This document shows positions 24,091-30,561 of a DNA stretch of 36,076 nucleotides, piece by piece; positions within the stretch are counted from its first letter, which is position 1; the number at the start of each line of letters is the position of its first letter. Position numbers and translations under genes: made by a program. The notes below the pieces were generated by a model. The model did not search any database and was not told where the DNA came from. It saw nothing but the letters and a program-made list of their open reading frames with translations. Source of the stretch: DASWNP01 sp035537095 (lineage in GTDB: Bacteria > Acidobacteriota > Blastocatellia > Pyrinomonadales > Pyrinomonadaceae); NCBI GenBank assembly GCA_035537095.1, contig DATLMV010000039.1:1-36076 (forward strand), read 5' to 3'.

Positions 24091-24675
24091 TCACCAGACG
24101 ATGTCGTCGGGGAACTCGACAAGGCCACGGCCCTCGAACTCACCCGGCGTTGAAAGGTCTCCCTGTTCCCCGCCGAGCCAGCCTTTATACTGCCGATCCC
24201 ACAGTACCGTGGCGACCGCCGTCGCCAAGTTGAGACAATGTTTTGTCGGGATCACGACGAACCGGTGGCAATGGCTGATGTGGGGCTTCGACACGCTACC
24301 GTCTTCCGGGCCGAACACATAGACAGCATTCGGCGGGTGTTCAAAATCGTGCAGCGACTCCGACCCCCTCCGCACTTCTACCGCCACCGGAACCACACCG
24401 TCGAACTGCTCGAAAGGATAGTCGTAATTGATTATCTCGACATCGGCATAGCCCTTCATCCGCTCCTCACGGGGCAGTCGTTTCCTGAATGAAATATCGA
24501 GCGAGACTCGCTCGCCTGTGAACCAGACTTGCCCCAGACCGTAACAGGACGCCAACCGCACGACCATCCCGACGTTGTGCGCGTATTTGGGGTCAATCAA
24601 GACGATGGCCGGAGGGCGGCCTGCCGGAGCCTCCGCCTTATCCAATATCTTTGTTAAGATTCGCCTCTCCTGCAT
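24091..24675 (-). CDS. SpoU/TrmH-family RNA ribose methyltransferase
   Basis: The 194-residue protein is a SPOUT-class enzyme that 2'-O-methylates tRNA or rRNA. Motif 1 is IVLIDPKYAHNVGMVVRLASCYG, with the Asn and Arg of the catalytic region. Motif 2 is VYVFGPEDGSVS, and motif 3 is KHCLNLATAVATVLWD, whose loops form the SAM knot. It has no extra N-terminal RNA-binding domain, like short TrmL/TrmH-type enzymes. The target nucleotide cannot be told. It lies downstream of rtcB on the same strand, and joint action on tRNA is conceivable but not shown. Confidence 0.88.
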   Translation of the reverse strand: MQERRILTKILDKAEAPAGRPPAIVLIDPKYAHNVGMVVRLASCYGLGQVWFTGERVSLDISFRKRLPREERMKGYADVEIINYDYPFEQFDGVVPVAVEVRRGSESLHDFEHPPNAVYVFGPEDGSVSKPHISHCHRFVVIPTKHCLNLATAVATVLWDRQYKGWLGGEQGDLSTPGEFEGRGLVEFPDDIVW

Positions 24676-24702
24676 CCTGCTGCTGCTCCCGCGTCGTGCG
24701 TC

Positions 24703-24757
24703 CTGTCAACTCATCCTGTCTATCCCTAACGCTCTTATCCTGTACGTCCTGTGAATC
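24703..24757. repeat. Nonamer run in reverse orientation (CATCCTGTC / TATCCTGTA)
   Basis: Words such as TCATCCTGTC, TATCCTGTAC and GTCCTGTGA recur with loose 9-nt spacing upstream of the SpoU gene. They are the reverse complement of the words at 23506-23545 and 1513-1541. The run looks like half of an inverted pair or a decayed copy. Confidence 0.5.
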
Positions 24758-24762
24758 GCGTT

Positions 24763-24852
24763 AGAAGCGGTCTCATAGATAGTTCCGGCGTCGCCCGAAG
24801 CCGCGAAACGCGGAGTCAAAACTTCGCAGAGCGTATTTATATGACTGCTTCT
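24763..24852 (-). other. Candidate structured element (about 90 nt) at the rtcB 3' end
   Basis: AGAAGCGGTCTCATA (24763-24777) and TATATGACTGCTTCT (24838-24852) are inverted copies that pair at 13 of 15 positions, counting one G-U. Read on the minus strand, the interior can form CGAAG/CTTCG enclosing CCGCG-TTT-CGCGG with an eight-base bulge, plus a small GGC-GAC-GCC loop. This gives a branched fold closed by a long stem. One arm touches the rtcB stop codon. It could be an RNA element, a processing or termination signal, or a mobile-repeat remnant; the fold was drawn by eye. Confidence 0.35.
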
Positions 24853-26365
24853 AGTAATGCTTGCTCGTCTTCTTCTTCTTGCCTTTCTCGCCTTTTTCCC
24901 TGCCGCCTTTTTTGCGACGCCGTTCGTCCGTGCCTTTGAGCGAGGCGAGCGGCCAGAGACGATGTTCGACCTCGGCGAGTCCGGCGCTGACGACCGCCTC
25001 GACCACCTCTGCGGAAGATTTGTAACAAGGCGCGGCTTCGTCGAGCGGGACGCGCCCGTTCACGTTGACGAGGATTCCGGCGGCCCTGTATTCGTCGTCA
25101 ATCGCGCGCTGCGAGAGGGTGCGCGACGCTTCGCCGCGCGACATGCGTCGGCCCGCGCCGTGATTGACGGAGAAACCGCTATTGACCGCGCCCTGCAAGG
25201 GCCGGAGGATGTAGCTCCAATCCTTGTTGCTGCCGGGTATCAACACGGGATGTCCGGTCGTCTCCCAAGTCGTACCGGCGAGCGCGGGATGTCCGGCGGG
25301 GAAGGCGCGCGTCGCGCCCTTGCGGTGCACCCACACGTCGCCGAAATCCGGATGCCACTCCTTTTGTACGAGGTTATGGCTGATCTCGTAGATGAGTTCC
25401 AACTCCTGACCGAAGACCGCGCGGAAGGCTTCCGATATCTGCTCGAAGATAACGAGGCGATTGAGTATCGCGTAGTTGCCGCCCGCCGCGACGGCGTTCA
25501 GGTAGTCTCTGTAATGACGCGACTCCGGCGTGAAGTAACCGAGGTCTATGTCGCGGATTTCGGCGGGGCGTTCCTCGCGCGCCATCTCGAAATAGTTGGT
25601 CGCCAGCCCGTGACCGAATCCCCGGCTCCCCGTATGCACCTGCACGAAGAGCGTGCCCGTCTGCTCCGACCTTTGCAGTTCGATAAAATGATTGCCGCCG
25701 CCGAGGCTCCCCAATTGATTCAGCCCGCGCTCGGGCCTGCCCTTGCCGCCCCAAGGTATCTGCCAATCGTCGTCCACCGGAATCCGGTGACGCTCGGCGT
25801 GGCTGCGGTCGAACGTCGCGCCGTAACGCTCCACGTAATACTCCGCCCCGCCCCGCACCAGATTATTAAACTCCGGCTTCGACAACTCGCCCAGACGAAT
25901 ACTCTTCCCGCCCGCCCCCATATCCACGCGCTCCATCACCGCGCGATTAAACTCCAACCTCCGCTCCGGCGTCGCCGCCCCCGCATCAACCTCCGACCGC
26001 GCCGACATCATCCCGCAACCCACGTCGTAGCCGACTGGCCCCATCGCAACTGCTCCCGTTTGGGCGTCGGTGATGAGGACGCAGCCGACGGGGACGCCGT
26101 AGCCGTAGTGTGTGTCGGGGGTGATGGCGACGAGGCGCACGCCGGGGAAGCGCGTGGCGTTGATGATCTGGCGGTAGAGGATGTCTTCGGCGTCGTTGAG
26201 GAGCGACGGCGTGAGAAAGAGGCGGACGGGCACGTCGCCCGTGTCTTCCGTTTGCAGGTTGTAGTAACCGAAGCCGGAGGGCTTCGTCAGATGTTTCCAG
26301 TTGTGCGCGTTCTTGAGGGTCTTGGCGACCTTCAAGGCTTTCGCGTCTATTTCGTGTCCGGACAT
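24851..26365 (-). CDS. rtcB: RNA-splicing ligase RtcB
   Basis: The 504-residue GTP- and Mn-dependent ligase joins 2',3'-cyclic-phosphate (or 3'-phosphate) and 5'-OH RNA ends. Visible motifs are THYGYGVPVGCVL, VGYDVGCGMMSARSEV with the metal-binding Asp/Cys, GGGNHFIEL, VHTGSRGFGH, and SVNHGAGRRMSR, which contains the His that becomes guanylylated. Bacterial enzymes are often about 400-480 residues; this one adds a very basic Lys/Gly/Arg tail (KKGGREKGEKGKKKKTS) at the C-terminus. The ATG at 26365 has GGGGGAACG upstream and is preferred to a start 15 codons earlier. aroK lies 67 bases upstream on the same strand. Confidence 0.92.
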   Translation of the reverse strand: MSGHEIDAKALKVAKTLKNAHNWKHLTKPSGFGYYNLQTEDTGDVPVRLFLTPSLLNDAEDILYRQIINATRFPGVRLVAITPDTHYGYGVPVGCVLITDAQTGAVAMGPVGYDVGCGMMSARSEVDAGAATPERRLEFNRAVMERVDMGAGGKSIRLGELSKPEFNNLVRGGAEYYVERYGATFDRSHAERHRIPVDDDWQIPWGGKGRPERGLNQLGSLGGGNHFIELQRSEQTGTLFVQVHTGSRGFGHGLATNYFEMAREERPAEIRDIDLGYFTPESRHYRDYLNAVAAGGNYAILNRLVIFEQISEAFRAVFGQELELIYEISHNLVQKEWHPDFGDVWVHRKGATRAFPAGHPALAGTTWETTGHPVLIPGSNKDWSYILRPLQGAVNSGFSVNHGAGRRMSRGEASRTLSQRAIDDEYRAAGILVNVNGRVPLDEAAPCYKSSAEVVEAVVSAGLAEVEHRLWPLASLKGTDERRRKKGGREKGEKGKKKKTSKHY

Positions 26366-26432
26366 TTTCGTTCCCCCGTGATTGGCGCTGAAGTTTGCGC
26401 CGCTTTCCATCCAAATTTATCTGCGGACGATT

Positions 26433-27125
26433 TTAGCAAGACCCGATACTGCTGGCGATGCGCGCGGCCAACATCTCGGCGCGCTCTCCGGCGGCGACCG
26501 CGATGCGCAACTCCGCGAGCGAGTAGAGCGCGAGACGCGCGCGATAGAGCGCGTGTGCTTGCTCGCGCTCACGCGCGAGCGGGCGCGTGCCGGTGGCGTT
26601 CGCGCTGTTGATTCTCTGCCAGCACAGGTCGAAGGGCGCGTCGAGCCAGACGGTGAGAGAGAGCGCGCGTGCGATGAGCGCGCGGTTGCGTTCGAGCGTC
26701 CAAGTGCCGCCGCCGAGTGCGATGATGAAAGGCACGCTATCCGAAGGCGCGTTCTTTTCGACGGAAGCGTTTTCTGAAGCGTCCTTTTCGGCGGAAGCGT
26801 TCTCTACGGAAGGTACGTAGTTTTCGGCGGGCGCGTCGGTTGTTGTCGTCGCGCGCGTCGAGCGTTCGGGCGTCTCGCTTTGCGCGGTCGCGTCGCCGGT
26901 CGCCTGTGCGAGCGCGAGTCGGAGGGCTGCGGTCTCGGCTTCGCGGAAGTGCGCTTCGCCGTGCGTGTCAATGATGAGTCGCGGCGTGCGTCCTTCGCGG
27001 GCGGTGATCAGGTCGTCGAGGTCAATCGCGCGTGACGCGAGGAGGCGCGCGAGGGCGCGTGCGACGGTCGTCTTGCCCGCGCCCATGAAGCCTGTGATGA
27101 CGACGATGCGCGCCGCGTCCTTCAT
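26433..27125 (-). CDS. aroK: Shikimate kinase with a low-complexity insert
   Basis: The 230-residue P-loop kinase phosphorylates shikimate at O3. Walker A is GFMGAGKTT (12-20), the shikimate-binding region is LDDLITAREGRTPRLIIDTHGEAHFREAE, and the middle motif is ALGGGTWT. Normal AroK has about 170-190 residues. The excess is an insert at residues about 76-130 (26736-26900) rich in Glu, Asn, Ala, Ser and Thr, placed just before ALGGGTW; its second half is a 10-residue repeat (ENASAEKDAS, ENASVEKNAP). The insert contains a near-perfect 30-bp tandem repeat in DNA. The start overlaps the aroA stop by four bases (ATGA), so translation is coupled. Confidence 0.9.
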   Translation of the reverse strand: MKDAARIVVITGFMGAGKTTVARALARLLASRAIDLDDLITAREGRTPRLIIDTHGEAHFREAETAALRLALAQATGDATAQSETPERSTRATTTTDAPAENYVPSVENASAEKDASENASVEKNAPSDSVPFIIALGGGTWTLERNRALIARALSLTVWLDAPFDLCWQRINSANATGTRPLAREREQAHALYRARLALYSLAELRIAVAAGERAEMLAARIASSIGSC

Positions 27126-28570
27126 CGCTCCGTCACCGATTCGAGGAGCGAGAAAAATTCGGGAAACGAAACGGCGACGCACTCCGCGCCCGCAATCTCC
27201 GACGCGCCTTCGGCGACGAGCGCGGCGACGGCAAAGGCCATCGCTATTCGATGGTCGCCGTGCGCATCGAGTCGCGCTCCGCGCAGGCGGACGGGGCCCC
27301 GGACGACGAGTCCGTCCGGCAGTTCTTCGACCTCCGCGCCCATCGCGCGCAGGTTCTCGACCGTCGTCCGAATCCTGTCCGATTCCTTGAAGCGCAACTC
27401 CGCAGCCTCCCGAATCTCCAAGCCTCCTGCGACTTGCGACCCGACGACGGCGAGCACCGGCAACTCGTCAATCAACTGCGCAATCTGCGCGCCGCTGAGG
27501 ACGTGCGCGCCGCTCCGTGCATCCGGCGGCGCGAGCTTTCGCCCGCCGCGCACGTGCAAAGTTCCGACAGCTTCATGGCAACGCTCTTGCACGCCGGAGG
27601 TTTCCACATCTGCGCCGAGCGCGCCGAGCGTGCGTAGGATTTGCGCGCGCGTCGGGTTCAGGCCGACGCCTTCGATTTCGAGTTGCGAACCGGGCAGGAG
27701 CGCGGCGGCGGCGATGAGAAAGGCCGCCGAAGAGATGTCGCCGGGCACGTCAACATCGCGCGCCGCGTAGCTCTGCATGCCCTCGACGGAGACGAGCGAT
27801 GCGGCGTCGGTGTCGAACGGCGATGCGGCGACGCGCGATGCGTCTGCGTCATGTTCGACATCGAAGCTTTGAGCAGCGTCGTTCGTTAAGTTGTCGGACA
27901 TCTCGTGTTGACTGTTCAGGCGTTCGCTTGTCGTCTCAACATTGACGCCGAACCAGCGAAGCATCCGCTCGGTGTGGTCGCGCGTCGCGCCGTGACGCTC
28001 GATGATTTCCGTCCGCCCGCGTGCGCCGAGGGCCGCGAGCAGAATCGCCGATTTGACCTGCGCGCTGGCGACGGGCATCTCGTAGCGGATGGCTTCGAGC
28101 GGCGCGCGTCCTTCGATGCGAAGCGGTGCGCGCCCTTCGTGCGATGCGAAGCGCGCGCCCATCCGTTCGAGCGGTTCGATGATGCGGCGCATCGGGCGAG
28201 CGCGCAGCGATTCGTCGCCCGTCAGCGTGGAGACGAACGGTTGTCCGGCGAGGACTCCGGCGAGCATCCGCATCGTCGAGCCGCTGTTGCCGCAATCGAG
28301 CGGACTCGACGGAGCACGCAACGCGTCCTGCGTTAGATTAAGCGACGCGCCTTCGATTTCGACGTTGTCGTCGGCGTCGCGGCGGATGTTGACTCCGAGT
28401 TGCCGGAGGCAGGAGAGCGTCGAGGCGCAGTCGGCGCTGGTGGAAAAGTTGCGTATGAGAGAGCGTCCGCCGGAGGCGAGCGCGGCCACGAGCGCGGCGC
28501 GATGCGAGATGGACTTGTCGCCGGGCATCCGCAGTTTTCCATAGAGACGGCGCGCGGGCTGGATTCTCAT
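27122..28570 (-). CDS. aroA: 3-phosphoshikimate 1-carboxyvinyltransferase (EPSP synthase) with a low-complexity insert
   Basis: The 482-residue enzyme adds enolpyruvyl from PEP to shikimate-3-phosphate. Motifs are MPGDKSISHRAALVAALA, LDCGNSGSTMRMLAG, SAQVKSAILLAALGA, VPGDISSAAFLIAAAAL and IDELPVLAVVGSQVAGG, followed by ELRFKESDRI. Typical enzymes have about 430-450 residues. Residues about 214-265 (27776-27931) form an extra Ser/Asp/Asn/Ala-rich stretch between two conserved blocks, probably on an exposed loop. LDCGNSGSTMRM carries the Gly usually found in glyphosate-sensitive class I enzymes, so I would not call it resistant. aroK overlaps the end. Confidence 0.95.
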   Translation of the reverse strand: MRIQPARRLYGKLRMPGDKSISHRAALVAALASGGRSLIRNFSTSADCASTLSCLRQLGVNIRRDADDNVEIEGASLNLTQDALRAPSSPLDCGNSGSTMRMLAGVLAGQPFVSTLTGDESLRARPMRRIIEPLERMGARFASHEGRAPLRIEGRAPLEAIRYEMPVASAQVKSAILLAALGARGRTEIIERHGATRDHTERMLRWFGVNVETTSERLNSQHEMSDNLTNDAAQSFDVEHDADASRVAASPFDTDAASLVSVEGMQSYAARDVDVPGDISSAAFLIAAAALLPGSQLEIEGVGLNPTRAQILRTLGALGADVETSGVQERCHEAVGTLHVRGGRKLAPPDARSGAHVLSGAQIAQLIDELPVLAVVGSQVAGGLEIREAAELRFKESDRIRTTVENLRAMGAEVEELPDGLVVRGPVRLRGARLDAHGDHRIAMAFAVAALVAEGASEIAGAECVAVSFPEFFSLLESVTER

Positions 28571-28701
28571 CGGGCCATCTTAAAGGATGCGCGGAGAGAT
28601 GTCAGATGCCGGTGCGCGGCGGGACAGGAGTTGAAAATGAAAACTTCGGGCGCGTGCGTCCGTCGGGCGTCGGGCGGCGTGCCGGTTGACTGGCGCTTTT
28701 C

Positions 28702-28730
28702 TTGACAGGCGAGCGGCGGGCGTGTTAAAC
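28702..28730 (+). promoter_or_regulatory. Candidate sigma-70-type promoter for the anti-sigma kinase gene
   Basis: A perfect TTGACA -35 (28702-28707), a 17-base spacer and TTAAAC (28725-28730) as a weak -10 lie about 97 bases upstream of the GTG start. The region 28571-28827 is otherwise gene-free, and the aroA gene on the other strand starts at 28570. No clear operator is seen. Confidence 0.4.
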
Positions 28731-28827
28731 CGTCCAAGCTTCCGGTTCGCTTGCCAGTTTTTTAAATGCAGCTTCGACGGGTCTTGCCGCGCGGGAGGCT
28801 CGCGCCAGAGGCCGCGTCTTCTAAGAA

Positions 28828-29241
28828 GTGACTGAAGAGACGACTGAACTGACTTTGCCTAGCCGCCTCGACTCGATTGCCGAAGCGGCGGCGCGCGCCG
28901 CCGAGGTCGCGGGGCGTTACGGTTTCGACGCGGAGGCGCTCTTCGGCATTGACATGGCCGTGCGCGAAGCCGTCACCAACGCCGTGCTGCACGGCAACCG
29001 TCAGGACGAGAGCAAGACGGTCGAGGTGGGTTTCACCTATTCCGGTTCCAGCCTCTTGATCACCGTCCGCGACGAGGGCGAGGGCTTCAACCCCGCCGAC
29101 GTTCCCGACCCGACCGACGAGCAGAACCTGTTGAAGACTTCGGGACGCGGCATCCTCTTCATGCGGAGTTTCATGGACGCGGTCGAGTGGGAGCAGCACA
29201 CCGGAGGCGGGACGATAGTTCGCATGACGAAGAAGAGATAA
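28828..29241 (+). CDS. Anti-sigma factor kinase of the RsbW/SpoIIAB type
   Basis: The 137-residue GHKL ATPase has N-box AVREAVTNAVLHGNR, G1 DEGEGFNPADVPDP and G2 TSGRGILFMRSFMDAVE. This is a complete minimal HATPase_c domain of the kind that binds a sigma factor and is switched off by a STAS antagonist, which it phosphorylates. The STAS gene follows 85 bases later, strongly suggesting a partner-switch pair. Its G1-to-G2 segment is nearly the same as in the receiver-fused protein at 5021-5908. No sigma factor gene lies in the window. The GTG start has only a weak AAGAAG upstream. Confidence 0.88.
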   Translation: MTEETTELTLPSRLDSIAEAAARAAEVAGRYGFDAEALFGIDMAVREAVTNAVLHGNRQDESKTVEVGFTYSGSSLLITVRDEGEGFNPADVPDPTDEQNLLKTSGRGILFMRSFMDAVEWEQHTGGGTIVRMTKKR

Positions 29242-29326
29242 ACGAGAGCCGCGAGGCCGCCAAACGCCGACGGATTAACGGCTGCGATGGCTGAATGCTT
29301 AACACGCGAGAAGGAGACTTCCAGTA

Positions 29327-29674
29327 ATGGCTGAACTTAATATCAAAGAGCGTCAGGCCGGAGACGTAACGATTTTGGATATGGAAGGCAAAATCACCAT
29401 CGGCGAGGGCAGCGTCGCCATGCGCGGCGCGATTCGCCGCTTGATCGAAGAGGGCAAGAAGAAAGTTTTGCTCAACCTGTCGAACGTCGGCTACGTGGAT
29501 TCGAGCGGCATCGGCGAACTCGTCTCCAGCTTTACCACCATCAACCGCGAGGGCGGCCAACTCAAGCTCCTCAACCTGACACAGAAAATCCGCGACCTGA
29601 TGGTCATCACCAAGCTCCACACCGTCTTCGACGTCTACGACGACGAAGCGACCGCGCTCAATAGTTTTAAGTAG
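29327..29674 (+). CDS. STAS-domain anti-sigma factor antagonist (SpoIIAA/RsbV type)
   Basis: The 115-residue single STAS domain has VTILDMEGKITIGEG at the start and the phosphorylation loop VDSSGIGEL, in which Ser59 or Ser60 would be the kinase target. It should bind the RsbW-type kinase when unphosphorylated and so free a sigma factor. Ribosome-binding site AAGGAG at 29311-29316 supports the ATG at 29327. The final residues NSFK and the stop run directly into a family A heptad array. Confidence 0.93.
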   Translation: MAELNIKERQAGDVTILDMEGKITIGEGSVAMRGAIRRLIEEGKKKVLLNLSNVGYVDSSGIGELVSSFTTINREGGQLKLLNLTQKIRDLMVITKLHTVFDVYDDEATALNSFK

Positions 29675-29676
29675 TG

Positions 29677-29749
29677 AATCGTGAATCGTAAATCGTGAAT
29701 AGATGCGTGATTAAACCAGTTATCTATTTACGATTTACGATTCACGATT
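29677..29749. repeat. Heptad palindrome, family A copy 2 (GTGAATC-GTAAATC)
   Basis: The arms 29677-29702 and 29724-29749 pair over 26 bases with one G-U, around a 21-nt loop. Arms, loop length and the loop end (CAGTTAT) agree with copy 1 at 9744-9816, and the sequence before the next ATG is also similar (ACCAGCCT here, ACTAGCCTTT there). The array starts three bases after the STAS stop and ends nine bases before the DUF2062 start. Confidence 0.9.
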
Positions 29750-29758
29750 TACCAGCCT

Positions 29759-30283
29759 ATGTTTCGCAAAGCATTTCGCCGTCTGCTCTCGCTTGACGAC
29801 CCTCCGGAGCGGACGGCGCTTGCTTTTTCCATCGGCGTCTTCATCGCCTTCTCGCCCTTCCTCGGACTGCACACCATCATGGCGACCGCGCTCGCCTTCA
29901 TCTTCCGCTTCAACAAGATTGCCATCTACACGGGCACGTTCGTCAACAACCCTTTCCTGACGCTCGTCCCGATTATCGTCGCCTCCTACGCCGTCGGCGC
30001 GTTCGTCATGGGCCGCCCCGTCCGCCTGCCCGCAGGCGCGCTCGAACTGCTCAAAGACCCGCATCTCTTCACGCGCGATTACTGGCGACAACTCTCCGCG
30101 CACGCGTGGGACATCCTCCTGCCCTTCTCCATCGGCGGCATGGCGCTCTCCGTCGTTTGTTCGCTCATCACCTACCCTGTTACCTTAAGACTGCTCCGCG
30201 CGCGCCGGACGAAAGCGGATAAAAGTCCAAAGTCTGAAAGTCCAACGTCCAACGTCGGAGACAGTCCAAAGTCACAAGTCTGA
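29759..30283 (+). CDS. DUF2062 membrane protein
   Basis: The 174-residue integral membrane protein has the DUF2062 pattern: DPPERTALAFSIGVFIAFSPFLGLHT, then FRFNKIAIYTGTFVNNPFLT and IVASYAVGAFVMG. At least three membrane helices are likely (about 19-40, 45-80 and 120-145). The family is found near glycosyltransferase and lipid genes in many bacteria, and its biochemical role is unknown. The last about 20 residues (KADKSPKSESP and on to SPKSQV) are encoded by the start of the family C repeat, so this tail is repeat-derived rather than conserved. Confidence 0.85.
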   Translation: MFRKAFRRLLSLDDPPERTALAFSIGVFIAFSPFLGLHTIMATALAFIFRFNKIAIYTGTFVNNPFLTLVPIIVASYAVGAFVMGRPVRLPAGALELLKDPHLFTRDYWRQLSAHAWDILLPFSIGGMALSVVCSLITYPVTLRLLRARRTKADKSPKSESPTSNVGDSPKSQV

Positions 30284-30350
30284 ATGTCCAAAGTCGGGAG
30301 AAGTTCTCCGGTTTCGACTTTGGACGTTGGACTTTCCGGCTTTCAGACTC
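30221..30350. repeat. Heptad palindrome, family C copy 2 (AAAGTCC-AAAGTCT)
   Basis: The left arm (30221-30296) holds AAAGTCC, AAAGTCTG, AAAGTCC, AACGTCC, AACGTCGG and related words. The right arm (30313-30350) carries GACTTTGGACGTTGGACTTTC-type complements. More than half of the left arm is translated as the C-terminal tail of the DUF2062 protein. Confidence 0.85.
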
Positions 30351-30482
30351 GACGAAGCATCCGCCGCGCTGCAACGAGCATCTTTATATGCGTTTTGCGG
30401 AGACAGGGCCGCCGTTTTAAACTCTCTCGAAGGAAAACTTTCGTCCGTCCTTTTAAGCCGATAAAGGACAGGTTAAATACAA

Positions 30483-30552
30483 TCCGAAGTCGAAAGTCTG
30501 GACTTAGAAACTAAGACGATTTTTCGACTTTGGACTTGCGACTTTGGACTCT
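30483..30552. repeat. Heptad palindrome, family C copy 3
   Basis: The left arm AATCCGAAGTCGAAAGTCTGG (30481-30501, quoted in part as CGAAGTCGAAAGTC) is mirrored by GACTTTGGACTTGCGACTTTGG (around 30527-30548). It ends about 10 bases before the ATG of the TPR gene. The bases between this copy and copy 2 (30351-30480) hold no gene and may hold the promoter. Confidence 0.75.
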
Positions 30553-30561
30553 TTTTATCAG

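Noticed and set aside
24857..26611. A 584-codon plus-strand ORF opposite rtcB and aroK
   Set aside because: RtcB motifs on the minus strand are unmistakable; the long open antisense frame follows from high third-position GC.
27122..28570. Glyphosate-tolerant AroA because of the unusual insert
   Set aside because: The insert is far from the LDCGNSGSTMRM active-site region, which has the usual class I residues.
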